A DNA stretch of 64,000 bases from Actinomycetaceae bacterium (GTDB lineage: Bacteria > Actinomycetota > Actinomycetes > Actinomycetales > Actinomycetaceae). Each line of letters begins with the position of its first letter. Position 1 is the first letter of the stretch. Both the position numbers and the translations under genes were made by a program. The stretch covers positions 1-64,000 of the forward strand of contig JAUNVG010000003.1 of NCBI GenBank assembly GCA_030537735.1. The letters run 5' to 3'. Below, one piece after another: positions 18,003 to 27,433 of the stretch. The notes beneath the pieces were generated by a model. It was not told the origin of the DNA. It saw only the letters and a program-made list of their open reading frames with translations, and made no database searches.

Positions 18003-19082
18003 ATGAGCGATAAATTCTCTCCCTTAGCGTTGGCTGCCCACGCTGCGGCGCTAGTTCCAGGACTCGACGTGGTGGGGTTGTGCCCACCTTCTGATTCCAA
18101 CGCTCAGGTTCAGCGTCAGGGAATAATAGACGCACAGGGACAACGCTGGGTGGTGTGCGCCCCGTTCGAAGCCAGTGCCAGTGTCAATGTAGCCGCCCAA
18201 GTTCGAATCCTAAAACTGCTACACCGCGCCTGGGAGACAGGGCTGGTTCCCTTCGATGTTCCCGTCATAGAAGCACAGTCGCACAACCCCAAGAATCCGG
18301 GCATATATCTACATCGGCTGCTGCCCGGAGATACTCTGGACGAAAATCAGCTCAGCGGTGACCCCGCTGTAGTGATCTCCTTGGCAACCGCCCTAGCGTC
18401 TTTACATGCCTTACCTAAGGAAGTGGTAGAAAAAAGTGACCTACCCATATATTCCGCTAGCGATTGCCGCGAACGTTACCAGGCTTTATTAGATGAGGGA
18501 GTAAAAGCCTGGACCATCCCAGCTAACCTGTACGAACGCTGGGACACAGCTTTGGATAACGTAGCGTTGTTCAAATTCTCACCCACAGTGGTTCACGGTG
18601 ATTTAAGCGCAGATGCCTTTACTGTTTCTGGCTCAACCGTGCGCACGATTGCTTCTTTTGCAAATGCGCATCTGGGGGATCCCGCGGAGGATTTGCAGTG
18701 GATAACTTCCTACCCTGATATCGATGTGGTGGAAAAGTTCTTCCACACCTACAACGGCATACTCCGAAGCCGCGTCGACCTTCACCTGCGTAGTCGCTGC
18801 CAACTCTACTCCGAAATGGCGTTAGTAAAGTGGCTACTGCACGGTTACCGCAGCGAAGACCAGGAGATAGTAGAAGACGCCCAGCAAATGCTCAACCAAC
18901 TATCTGTAGATGTTGGCCAAACCCCTCTGGTCGAGTATCACTACCCGCGAAGCGAATCGCCCCAAGAACTAGATGCCCCCGAAACTAGCCTGGCGGATTT
19001 ACCTCAAGTCACAGCAGATGCCCCTACCGTGGATCTTTCTGCGGTGATTGAGCAGCTGTTGCAAGAAGAAGACTACGAATAG
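18003..19082 (+). CDS. Phosphotransferase-fold protein, probable pseudokinase
   Basis: The 359-residue protein has the aminoglycoside/macrolide phosphotransferase fold: HGDLSADAF (198-206) at the catalytic loop and LGDPAEDLQWI (224-234). The metal-binding Asp expected in the following loop (usually IDW or IDF before xxAxxGDP) is Ser218 in IASFANAHLGD, and the Asn of the catalytic loop is also missing. Phosphate transfer is therefore doubtful. Similar proteins next to adnAB are common in actinobacteria, so the role may be structural or regulatory (inference). The ATG at 18003 follows GGTAGAAG. Its last 10 bases overlap the end of the convergent adnB. Confidence 0.7.
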   Translation: MSDKFSPLALAAHAAALVPGLDVVGLCPPSDSNAQVQRQGIIDAQGQRWVVCAPFEASASVNVAAQVRILKLLHRAWETGLVPFDVPVIEAQSHNPKNPGIYLHRLLPGDTLDENQLSGDPAVVISLATALASLHALPKEVVEKSDLPIYSASDCRERYQALLDEGVKAWTIPANLYERWDTALDNVALFKFSPTVVHGDLSADAFTVSGSTVRTIASFANAHLGDPAEDLQWITSYPDIDVVEKFFHTYNGILRSRVDLHLRSRCQLYSEMALVKWLLHGYRSEDQEIVEDAQQMLNQLSVDVGQTPLVEYHYPRSESPQELDAPETSLADLPQVTADAPTVDLSAVIEQLLQEEDYE

Positions 19083-22000
19083 GTATCTTCAACCGCCCCA
19101 CTTGCCTGTTTCCACTCCGACTCAAAGTCAAAGTCGGGTAGGAGCTGGTTAAGTTTTTCCAAGCTGACGACGCGCTGTGCCAGGGGTGAGTGTCCACCCA
19201 AGAACACTAGTTCAACCCCGACTTTTGAAGGATCCAACTGGTAGGCGGAGCTAACTGCCCGGCGATATATTTCCATTTGCACCGCGTACTGCCTAGCTCG
19301 CCCGAGTTTTCCTTCTTGGGGCGGAGCAGAAGTCTTCCAGTCAACTACTTTCAAACCATCACCCTCACGCAGCAGTAGGTCCACCTGCACCCGCACGTTT
19401 ATTCCTCCGATGCGTACTGCAAATGGGGCTTCTACTGCCTCCACGTTCGCTGGTTTATCGCCGAACAGGGCGACAGCTATTTTCGCGAAATGCTCAACTT
19501 GAGACCGCAGATGGTGCGGTACTTCAGCGAAGGATAAGTTCGCCTCTGGGGTGGTTCCCATAGTTGCATCCGCAGTTTCGCTCTCCCCCACCGGTGAGAT
19601 TTGCCCCGCCTGGCCGCACCACTTTTCTGCCCACTGGTGGAACGCGGTTCCTAGAGTCAAAGCATCACTGGGTTCTTGCGGTAGGGGTCTACGAATGCTC
19701 AGAGCAAAATCTTGCGGATCCGCTAAGAAATATCCCGCCGATGAAGCAGACAGGTGCGAGACCTGCACCTGCAAATCAGTAGGCTCACCCGCGTTATTCT
19801 TATGCAGCAAGTGTTGCTTAGCCACTGCTAATATCCACTGGTATAAGTCACTATTTGGTTTTAGGTCTAAATTCTGCAAAGCCGTTTCGACCTGCTGCAG
19901 TTGCGTTACCGGCTGGGGATCGACAGTTAACTTGTCTTCCACCTGTGCTCCCAAGGCCTCTAAGCTTTGGCGAATAGCCCCCGCCGCGGTTGGGTAGCTT
20001 TCAGTATGAGCCGCAGTATTGGGGTTGCGGTGCGGGCATCGCCGCAGTAACGGTGTCGGAGCGTTATTGTCTTCATTCCAAATCTGCTCGACCGTTAGCT
20101 CGCGGGCGATCTGCAACGACAGCAACTGCACTAAATCATCGCCAGCTAAGTTAGGCGTGACCGCTAAATTGGTGTACCACGATCCGGTGATCAGTAGTTC
20201 TTTAGCAGCACGAGTGTAGGCCACGTAATCCCGACACCGCTGTTCACGCCGGGCATGATGAGCCAATTCACGACCGTATGCTACGTAGAGTTTCTTATAG
20301 TCTTCTTCCTCCAGACTTGGAGGCTGGGGAAGAAGATCTATTTTCTGCCCCGTTTGCGGGTGAATGAGTTGGCGGTCTTGGCGTAGGAAGAAAGGAATTT
20401 CCCCCCGCTTTCCCATCCAGCTATTGTTCTCTCTAGCAGCTAAGATTTCCTCCCCGTCCTCGAATTTACGCTCATCGGCGCGCGACCTGGTTTTCACCCC
20501 GGTTGCAGCCACCACCACGCGATCCCATTCCAATCCTTTGGATTGGTGAATCGTCATCAGCTCCACCGCCAGCGGGTCTACATTGCTCGCAATAGGGGGA
20601 AGCTTTTCGTGTTCTTCCATTAACTGCAGCCAGCTCAAGAAAGCCGCCGCCGTGGCTTCTTCTTCATTGGCGAACTCCCAAGCTAAGTCAATGAACTGGT
20701 TGACAGCTTCGGTCGCTTCAGCCTCCGTAACGAGGTCGTGTGCGCCGTCGATATCAATGTCGAAAATACGCACTGCCTGTGTCATTAGATGCACCAGTGG
20801 TTGGTCGAGGAAACGCCGCAGTTTACGCAGTCGGGAAGCTATCACGCTAACTGCTCGCTGACCAGCATCGCTAAGTTTTGGGCGTTCACTGGCAAGGTTC
20901 CCACTGGCCGTTGGTTCTTGCAGGTAGTGGTCGACTGCGTCCAATAACGAAACGTGCGCCCTACCTTCAGTCCCTCTTGCTTGTGTCAGTTTGCGCGCAT
21001 GCCTATGTAGGCTTTTTAGGTCATCTGGATCCATACCCCAGTTAGTTAAAAGCCTAATCGCAGAGGCGCTATCTTTGGTGTCCACCGCGGCGGCAAGCGC
21101 AGCTCGTAAGTCGGTGATGACAGGGTTAAGTAGGAGTTCACCGTAACCACTTATTATGCAGGGAATACCGTGGTTCACTAGCGCTTCACGGATAGTTTCT
21201 AGATCCTTCCATTTGGGAGCTAAAACCGCGTATCTTTCGGCCTTCACCGTGGTGCGGGTTTTTTGTTCACGCTGCCGCCAAGCGCGGATGGTGCGGGCAA
21301 TCACCTCAGCCTCATCGCGGTCACTACCGCAAAAGGCCACTGATACCAGTCCTCTATCGGTGTCTGCCTGCTTCGAGTCCGCGCTGCCTTCTACCGCCGT
21401 CAACGGCGGAACGTTAACCCCCAAGGAAGCACTGTAAGCACGTAGTGGCTTGGCGACTTCGTTCGCAGCTTCCCGCACCGCCTCATAGTTGCGGCGAGCT
21501 TGGGTAAGAGATCTTTGCTCTAAAGAGGTCGGATCGGAACAGAATTTTTCTCCGAACAACGCTAGGGAGGCGCTGGAGGCTCCGCGGAAGCCATAGATTG
21601 ACTGGTTGGGATCTCCCACTGCCGTCACCGGCATGTCCTTAAAGAGAGTCGATAGTAAGTCCATTTGCATGACAGAGGTGTCTTGAAACTCATCGAGCAG
21701 TACGGCTGCGTATCGCTGGCGTATTTGCAGGGCGATTTCTTCGAACTCGGTAACGATGCGGTAGGCCATGGCTAGCTGGTCGGAAAAGTCCATCAGCTGA
21801 TGTTGGCGTTTATAGTCGCGGTATGCCTGCACCAGAGGAAGGAGCATCAGCTGGGCTTGGAAGGTTTCTTGTATCTTTCCCAGAGCAGAAAGTTTCGCGA
21901 ATCTGCGCGCAGCGAGGTTCGTCAGCCAAGTGCGTAGGGAGATTTCGTACTCTTCCAAGGACAGGCGGTGATCGAGGATATTAGACTCTAAGGACAGCAC

Positions 22001-22615
22001 GTCCTCGCAGATAGTAGCCACGCTCATATCGGGTAGGTCACCTGTCCAGTTCCTCACCAGGTGATCGACAACCTGGTAGCTGCGGGTAGCTCGGATTACC
22101 TGGGTCTGTGGTTCCACTCCGATTAACGCACCGTACTCGCGTACGATCTGGGCGGCAAAGGAGTTATACGTGGAAGCTTCCACTTCCATGTCATCGAGTT
22201 CTAGCAGTGGCTGAGACTGCGCCTGCGGGGAAGATCCCGAGGTTTCTATTGCCTCTTTCAGCTCCCCCAAACGCCCAGCAATATTGGCTCCCAGCTCGGC
22301 CGCGGCCTTGCGGCTGAACGTTAATCCCAGTATTTGACTGGGGGCAACCCCGTGGTGCGAGACCAAGTGTAAAACCCGCATGGACATGACCCAAGTTTTA
22401 CCTGCACCTGCGCCAGCCACCACTAAAGTCGGTCGCAGGGGGCCGGCTATTACCGGCAGCTGCTCGCTACTGGGGGTAATCACCGGGGGTGTTTCTTCCC
22501 CGCGGCTGCGAGCTTGACGCTGGTAGAAAGCGTTCAGCTGGTCAAACATGAGTTTCGTGCCCGTCGCCCTACTTTGGCGGTTATCTTGAGCACTGCCTGG
22601 TGTTGTTTCTTTCAC
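19073..22615 (-). CDS. adnB: AdnB-type ATP-dependent helicase-nuclease subunit
   Basis: The 1180-residue protein has a UvrD-like motor with Walker A VVAGAGAGKTW (65-75), motif II LLDEFQDTSVMQ, motif III GDPNQSIYGFRGA, and motifs V and VI (MTIHQSKGLEWDRV, YVAYTRAAKELL). A C-terminal RecB-family nuclease follows, with the DWKTS motif (GLKVVDWKTSAPP). AdnAB processes double-strand breaks for homologous recombination in actinobacteria. The GTG start at 22615 overlaps the adnA stop by four bases (GTGA), which decides the start over the longer frame from 22678. Confidence 0.88.
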   Translation of the reverse strand: MKETTPGSAQDNRQSRATGTKLMFDQLNAFYQRQARSRGEETPPVITPSSEQLPVIAGPLRPTLVVAGAGAGKTWVMSMRVLHLVSHHGVAPSQILGLTFSRKAAAELGANIAGRLGELKEAIETSGSSPQAQSQPLLELDDMEVEASTYNSFAAQIVREYGALIGVEPQTQVIRATRSYQVVDHLVRNWTGDLPDMSVATICEDVLSLESNILDHRLSLEEYEISLRTWLTNLAARRFAKLSALGKIQETFQAQLMLLPLVQAYRDYKRQHQLMDFSDQLAMAYRIVTEFEEIALQIRQRYAAVLLDEFQDTSVMQMDLLSTLFKDMPVTAVGDPNQSIYGFRGASSASLALFGEKFCSDPTSLEQRSLTQARRNYEAVREAANEVAKPLRAYSASLGVNVPPLTAVEGSADSKQADTDRGLVSVAFCGSDRDEAEVIARTIRAWRQREQKTRTTVKAERYAVLAPKWKDLETIREALVNHGIPCIISGYGELLLNPVITDLRAALAAAVDTKDSASAIRLLTNWGMDPDDLKSLHRHARKLTQARGTEGRAHVSLLDAVDHYLQEPTASGNLASERPKLSDAGQRAVSVIASRLRKLRRFLDQPLVHLMTQAVRIFDIDIDGAHDLVTEAEATEAVNQFIDLAWEFANEEEATAAAFLSWLQLMEEHEKLPPIASNVDPLAVELMTIHQSKGLEWDRVVVAATGVKTRSRADERKFEDGEEILAARENNSWMGKRGEIPFFLRQDRQLIHPQTGQKIDLLPQPPSLEEEDYKKLYVAYGRELAHHARREQRCRDYVAYTRAAKELLITGSWYTNLAVTPNLAGDDLVQLLSLQIARELTVEQIWNEDNNAPTPLLRRCPHRNPNTAAHTESYPTAAGAIRQSLEALGAQVEDKLTVDPQPVTQLQQVETALQNLDLKPNSDLYQWILAVAKQHLLHKNNAGEPTDLQVQVSHLSASSAGYFLADPQDFALSIRRPLPQEPSDALTLGTAFHQWAEKWCGQAGQISPVGESETADATMGTTPEANLSFAEVPHHLRSQVEHFAKIAVALFGDKPANVEAVEAPFAVRIGGINVRVQVDLLLREGDGLKVVDWKTSAPPQEGKLGRARQYAVQMEIYRRAVSSAYQLDPSKVGVELVFLGGHSPLAQRVVSLEKLNQLLPDFDFESEWKQASGAVEDTYS

Positions 22616-25600
22616 GGTAGTAGTCGCTCTCCGTCTTTTATACTTGGGCAGGAAGCTTTGAAATCGCACTGGCGACAATGGGAACCCGGTATCGCTTCAA
22701 AGGTTGAGCCCTGCATGAGATTGGCGGCGGTATCGACAAACCGTTCGACCTCTTCAAGAGCCTCATCATTACCCCACAGCTTCACCATTTCAGGTTGGTT
22801 GCCGCTGGGGCGTTGAGTGGCGATCCATCTAGCCCCCAACACCGGATACTCTTTCTTTTCCTGCTCATGGGAAGCCGCCGACTGTTGCGAATCGTCCAAG
22901 TTGACTCGCTCGGGCCGGTAGATGCCATCTGGGTATCCCAAAGCGTACTGGTACAGACGTAGCTGTAAATCCTTCTCAGCTAAACCACTGGTGTAAGAAG
23001 AGGCTCTGCCAGTTTTAATGTCAGCGACCACCACGCCCTCTTCCGTGAACTCCAGGCGGTCAATGAATCCATATATTATGGCCGCACCGACGTCGCTTTT
23101 AATCTCGACTTCGGTGGCCACTTCGTCGGCGTCGCAACTATCGAAAACCGACGCCAGGCAGGCTAGTTGTTCCCTAACGCTGCCCAACGCTCGCGCACCT
23201 ATTGTGGTTTGCGGGTCGAAGCCTAAAACCTCCTTGTGAGCCTCGAAGGCTTCCATTAACTGTGCGTTCGTCCCTTGCGGATACAGTTCACCGAGGTGGT
23301 GGATGAAATTACCTATATTTAAGCTGTCGGTAGTTTTCCCTGCACCGCTGTTGGCGGCGAGGAACACGCTGAGGGGGCACTTCAACAGGCGTTCGATGCG
23401 CGAGGGAGAAAGCCAAGGTTTAGCCCCTGATCCCGCTACAGACGCGGCATTTTCTTTCGCGTCGCCGTCTTGGTGTTGACGGTAGAAACTCCAGCCGCGC
23501 GGGTCGGCGGAATCTACTCCCAATCTGGCAAGAAGAGCCAGGAGCTCAACCGCTTGCGACCTAGTTAGAGTGTCCCCGTCGGGAAGCGTTTGGCAGGCTT
23601 GACGGCGAAGATGGACGATAAGATTGCGGCTGTCGCCTCCCGCAGGAACCGAAGAGACCGGGATCATTCCTAGTTCATCTGTTGGCGTGTCTGTTGGGGG
23701 AGCTAGCATCTGTAAAAACGGTGACGGCAGTATTTCTGCGCCGTCGTTCACGCCGCTTACATGCAGGTACTCCCTGCTGCGAGACAGGGCGGCAGCGAAG
23801 ATGCGTAGTTCGTTGTCCAAGTGCGATTTTCGGGCGCTGTGGTACGAATACGAAGGCGTGGCGAGAAGTTCGAAATCAGCTCTGCCCATTGCTAAGTCGG
23901 TCAGATCTTGAGCTTGGGTTATTCCATTTTGAATACCGATGCTGGGCCACTGACCATGATTTACCCCCACCACGAAAACCGCTTTCCACTGTCTGCCGAT
24001 GGCTTGGGAGACCGTTAAAATATGCACCCCGGGTGGACGCTGACCTTGGACTGCCAAGGTGTCGGTAGGTAATGTTTGAGCCAGTAACTCGGCAGCGAAC
24101 TGGCTAGCTATCCCGCGCGGATTGCGTTGCTGCCATACGTCAGCGGTACGCAATAGAGAAATAACAGTATCGAGTCGGGCGTCGTTGACTTGACCGCGAC
24201 TACCCGGACGCAAAGCCTCTTGCCGCCACTGTTCCTGTACGTCTAGGACCTGCCACAAATCCCAGATTGCTTTTCCGGGGGGCTGTATTTGCAGCTGGCC
24301 ACCCAAAACTAGGAACTGCCTGAGTTGAAGGAGTTTCTTCGCTGTTTGCTCCAGGTGATCGCCCCGCAGGCGCTCCCATAGTTTCGCTTCCCCCGCCTCT
24401 TCAGTGGCTAAAAAGTCAGCTACCTGCCAGGGGGTAAGTAGTTCATCTACCTGGGTTTGAGCAGCCAAACTGCTAACTACTTCGACAGTTCGCTGTAGTT
24501 GCAAAGGATCGACACTCGCGACCGCGCCCGCTAGCAGCGCGTTGAACCGCTCACTGTCACAATCACTACCGTCTGTTCCGGCCTTCAGCGCTGACAGTAG
24601 TGGTTTAGCTACCTGGTCGGCAGCGTAGTTGATAGCCCTGCCGCGAGTGGTGGTTTCCATTTCTACCCGCATGAAGGCAACGCGCATGCGTTCAACTTCA
24701 GCTTGCGTTCTTGCCAGTACCGCGATTTCGTGGGGTTGGCATGCCCCGGATAAAACCAGTTTCGCTACCCGCTGTGTAACTGCTGTGGCTTCTTGGCTGG
24801 CAGTGGCGTAAACACCTAGGGAAAGTTTTTCGGTGGATTCGTTGGGATCTGCTGCCCCCAACTTTCGACGCTGAGATTGCCCGCCACCGGGCAGGCGATT
24901 AGTAGCTGCTGCTACTACTCTTTGCAGCCCCAGATTGCCGCGGTGGGTGGGACCTAGCACCAATACCTCAGCGTCCGTCTTTTCCTTAAATAGTCCGTGA
25001 AGGTGAGGTTCGCCGCCGCGATAGCTAGACACTGCTATATCCGGGTTCGCACTGACCCAGATCTTCACTCCACGAGTAAACAACGCCTCCATCATGTCTA
25101 ACGCTGCCGCCGTCATATCCTGCAGGTCATCAACCACTAGGACATCCACCGCGATAGCGGCATCGGCTCGGATCAAACTGGCAGCACGAACCTGCATTTG
25201 CGAGCTATTGAAAAGCGCAGGATGAGTCGGGCTACCGGTGGTGAACTGGTCTTCCCAAACCTGCATTAGCTGCCCGATACTCACCCATAGGGGCCGCTGC
25301 AGTTGCCTGCCGTACTCCTGTAGTTTTACCCCGTCCACACCGGCTTCCAAGGCTCGCCCCATGAGGGCTCGCACCTGCGTGCGAAAGCTCTCAGTGACAA
25401 TGGTTTCTTGGTATTTTTCAGGCCACTCAACCGCGCCCTCGGAAATGAGCTGAGCCAGCATCAGATCTTCTTGCGCCCCCGTCAAGAGCTCCGGGCGCTG
25501 ATGGCCACGTTTTACCTCGTAGTTAGCCACCACCTCGTAAGCTAACGCCACCGCGGTGCGCACCGGGCGCACCACCCCCGGTAAAAGCCCTTCCACCTGC

Positions 25601-25971
25601 GGCTGCAAGATATCTGCGCGCAACCGGTCAGGAACCATCACCAAAGTTCTCTGTTCACGTTCGTGAGCGTGGGCAGCCAGGCGAAGCATGACCGTGGTTC
25701 GCCCCGCACCGGGGTTTCCCACCACGATCGCCGCCGGCTTAGATTCCTTAGCGTTTCGTCCCAAAATAGTGTCGACACAGACTTGCTGATGCTTGTCTAA
25801 AGGCACTTGCCCAGCCTGTGGCGCCCCGACTTTGAGGTTTAACTTCGCCGAGCCTACTTCCTTGCTATCAGGGCTGGTCGCAGCACTCTTTTCAGCGCTC
25901 ACTGAACCTGGAAGCCTCTTATCATGGTGCGAAGTACCAACGCGAGCAGTTTCAGTCTGAGTCATTTCCAT
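22612..25971 (-). CDS. adnA: AdnA-type helicase-nuclease subunit with Fe-S nuclease
   Basis: The 1119-residue partner of AdnB has an N-terminal UvrD-like motor and a C-terminal PD-(D/E)XK nuclease. The nuclease carries EFTEEGVVVADIKTGRA and four cysteines that fit an AddB-type iron-sulfur cluster: LLKCPLS, then HCRQCDFKASC. Walker A reads GNPGAGRTT (85-93), with Arg91 where Lys is expected; motif II reads VVDDLQDM. This motor may be weak, leaving AdnB as the main engine (inference). It starts at ATG 25971 (or 25965). Confidence 0.86.
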   Translation of the reverse strand: MEMTQTETARVGTSHHDKRLPGSVSAEKSAATSPDSKEVGSAKLNLKVGAPQAGQVPLDKHQQVCVDTILGRNAKESKPAAIVVGNPGAGRTTVMLRLAAHAHEREQRTLVMVPDRLRADILQPQVEGLLPGVVRPVRTAVALAYEVVANYEVKRGHQRPELLTGAQEDLMLAQLISEGAVEWPEKYQETIVTESFRTQVRALMGRALEAGVDGVKLQEYGRQLQRPLWVSIGQLMQVWEDQFTTGSPTHPALFNSSQMQVRAASLIRADAAIAVDVLVVDDLQDMTAAALDMMEALFTRGVKIWVSANPDIAVSSYRGGEPHLHGLFKEKTDAEVLVLGPTHRGNLGLQRVVAAATNRLPGGGQSQRRKLGAADPNESTEKLSLGVYATASQEATAVTQRVAKLVLSGACQPHEIAVLARTQAEVERMRVAFMRVEMETTTRGRAINYAADQVAKPLLSALKAGTDGSDCDSERFNALLAGAVASVDPLQLQRTVEVVSSLAAQTQVDELLTPWQVADFLATEEAGEAKLWERLRGDHLEQTAKKLLQLRQFLVLGGQLQIQPPGKAIWDLWQVLDVQEQWRQEALRPGSRGQVNDARLDTVISLLRTADVWQQRNPRGIASQFAAELLAQTLPTDTLAVQGQRPPGVHILTVSQAIGRQWKAVFVVGVNHGQWPSIGIQNGITQAQDLTDLAMGRADFELLATPSYSYHSARKSHLDNELRIFAAALSRSREYLHVSGVNDGAEILPSPFLQMLAPPTDTPTDELGMIPVSSVPAGGDSRNLIVHLRRQACQTLPDGDTLTRSQAVELLALLARLGVDSADPRGWSFYRQHQDGDAKENAASVAGSGAKPWLSPSRIERLLKCPLSVFLAANSGAGKTTDSLNIGNFIHHLGELYPQGTNAQLMEAFEAHKEVLGFDPQTTIGARALGSVREQLACLASVFDSCDADEVATEVEIKSDVGAAIIYGFIDRLEFTEEGVVVADIKTGRASSYTSGLAEKDLQLRLYQYALGYPDGIYRPERVNLDDSQQSAASHEQEKKEYPVLGARWIATQRPSGNQPEMVKLWGNDEALEEVERFVDTAANLMQGSTFEAIPGSHCRQCDFKASCPSIKDGERLLP

Positions 25972-26031
25972 TCAATTCCCAACGCTATCGACACACTGCT
26001 ATTGGAACATAACGCACGGACATTTTGTTCC

Positions 26032-26049
26032 CCGCTTACCGCTAAGCGG
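26032..26049. repeat. Short inverted repeat upstream of adnA and DUF3107
   Basis: A perfect 7-bp inverted repeat (CCGCTTA and TAAGCGG, loop CCGC) lies in the divergent spacer between adnA and the DUF3107 gene. A further GGAACA/TGTTCC pair flanks 26004-26031. They could be operator sites, but nothing identifies the regulator. Confidence 0.35.
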
Positions 26050-26192
26050 AAAGGTAGTAACTCCCCACCGCCACTATTCTCACGCGGACTCACCTGTTCG
26101 TCCTCGCTGGCTTGCCCGCATATTGGCAGTTAACATGGTGAACAGTTAGCTACACACTTAACACCATTGGTTTCATGGTCATGGGAGGAAAA

Positions 26193-26420
26193 ATGAACGT
26201 CACCATCGGTATTTCCGGGGTTGCAAGGGAACTGCAGCTGCAAGTTGAAATGGAACAGTCCCAACTGCACTCCGCAGTAGAACGTAGCTGCCGCGAGCAG
26301 GAAACCCTGCAGCTTGAAGACAAGAAGGGGCGTAAGGTTTTAATCCCTGCAAGCCACCTGGGGTACGTGATAATCAGCGAAGACAAACCACGTCAAGTGG
26401 GCTTCACCGTTACCAACTAA
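26193..26420 (+). CDS. DUF3107 domain-containing protein
   Basis: The 75-residue protein matches the actinobacterial DUF3107 family (TB9.4/Rv3208A-like) in full: NVTIGISGVARELQLQ, a central acidic and Gln-rich helix, and VLIPASHLGYVIIS near the end. Function is unknown. The ATG at 26193 follows a strong GGAGG, so the earlier ATGs at 26175 and nearby are not used. It sits with the ferritin-like and rhlE genes, as in mycobacteria. Confidence 0.9.
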   Translation: MNVTIGISGVARELQLQVEMEQSQLHSAVERSCREQETLQLEDKKGRKVLIPASHLGYVIISEDKPRQVGFTVTN

Positions 26421-26460
26421 AACCCCAAGTAGTCGCCAGCAGCTACGCTAACAGCTGCTC

Positions 26461-27081
26461 CTAGGCGTCTAAATGGACTGCTTTGAGCCTCTCCTTGTGC
26501 GCCAGGGAGAGGCTTTCCATTACCTCATCAGGGTCGGACTGCCCCACTAACGCGGGGTTGGTGAAAGTGAAAGCACGCACCAGACCCAAGGCTTCCCCAC
26601 CGACACGGCGAGTCCACAAAGACAAACGTGCACGAAGCTGTTCATCGTCTGCGGTGTACGGTTCCAAACGCTCCCGCACCCAGTCACCATGCCCGAAATC
26701 ATTCACGGCTTCAGCCAGTTCTGACTCCCCCACCGCGTTGGCGATGGCCTCCAACGCGTCGGTGAAGATCCCCACCCCCACGTAGGTTTTAGTTAAACGT
26801 TCCCACCAGGTTGTGGGGCGGGTACGCGCATCAAGATCGTCAAGGATACCTTCGTAGGGTTCAATGGCGCGGATAATATCGATGTTTTCTGCTTCCGCCC
26901 GCTCCTGCAGTTTTTCAAAAGCTCGCCAAGCCTGCCCAGACATGCGAGCCATAGCGACATGCTCGAAAGACTTCGGTGCTTGGTCGGCATCCTTCGCTAA
27001 GCGCGCCTGGGCAGAAATAGTCGCATAAGCGGATAAACCCAGCAGCTGGCTCAATACTGTGGCGTCTTGGTTCTCAGTCAT
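26461..27081 (-). CDS. Ferritin-like fold-containing protein (Rv3210c-like)
   Basis: The 206-residue, largely helical protein is of the actinobacterial ferritin-like family found between DUF3107 and the DEAD-box helicase. Visible text includes LGLSAYATISAQARLAKDAD, HVAMARMSGQAWRAFEKL, PYEGILDDLDARTRPTTWWERL and AEAVNDFGHGDWVRE. Classical di-iron ligand pairs are not clear by eye, so metal binding is uncertain. Function is unknown. It is preceded by an inverted repeat about 30 bases upstream of its ATG. Confidence 0.72.
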   Translation of the reverse strand: MTENQDATVLSQLLGLSAYATISAQARLAKDADQAPKSFEHVAMARMSGQAWRAFEKLQERAEAENIDIIRAIEPYEGILDDLDARTRPTTWWERLTKTYVGVGIFTDALEAIANAVGESELAEAVNDFGHGDWVRERLEPYTADDEQLRARLSLWTRRVGGEALGLVRAFTFTNPALVGQSDPDEVMESLSLAHKERLKAVHLDA

Positions 27082-27110
27082 ACTTTCACTCCTAAAATTG
27101 CCACTTACCC

Positions 27111-27141
27111 CATTGGAATGGTCTTGCGATCCATTCTAATG
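27111..27141 (-). promoter_or_regulatory. Inverted repeat upstream of the ferritin-like gene
   Basis: CATTGGAATGG (27111-27121) and CCATTCTAATG (27131-27141) form an 11-bp inverted repeat with one mismatch and a 9-base spacer. It lies 30-60 bases upstream of the ferritin-like start on the minus strand. Position and symmetry suggest a repressor or activator site, or an mRNA leader hairpin. Confidence 0.45.
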
Positions 27142-27433
27142 TTACGACACTTCCCCCACGTCGCTATCCCGCGGTCAGCCCCCTAGCGTCGGGCACTTCA
27201 CCCACCGCTTTAGCCCTGCCCCGGTAAGTGCTAGTACACTTAAAGGTAGACCGGTCGCAGGATTGAACTGTTGAAATGATCCGCGCACGTACGAAAAACC
27301 TGCGCGCGAATCTAGATATTGCGCGATCGGCAGGGCAAGCACTGCCCGCCTGGAAGTAGCTAACATTCCAGTTCGATTCAAAGCTAAGCGGCGCCAACCC
27401 ACGCGCGCCAAGCAGTAAGGACCTGCAAGTATC
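27142..27433. other. Long non-coding leader of the DEAD-box helicase gene
   Basis: About 290 bases between the inverted repeat and the rhlE start show no convincing reading frame or RNA gene. DEAD-box helicase mRNAs often have long 5' leaders that mediate cold or autoregulation, so this may be a transcribed leader (inference). I see no strong hairpin. Confidence 0.35.

Noticed and set aside
22616-22678. Longer AdnB start inside adnA
   Set aside because: The GTG at 22615 gives a classical four-base overlap with the adnA stop, while the longer start would overlap by 67 bases.
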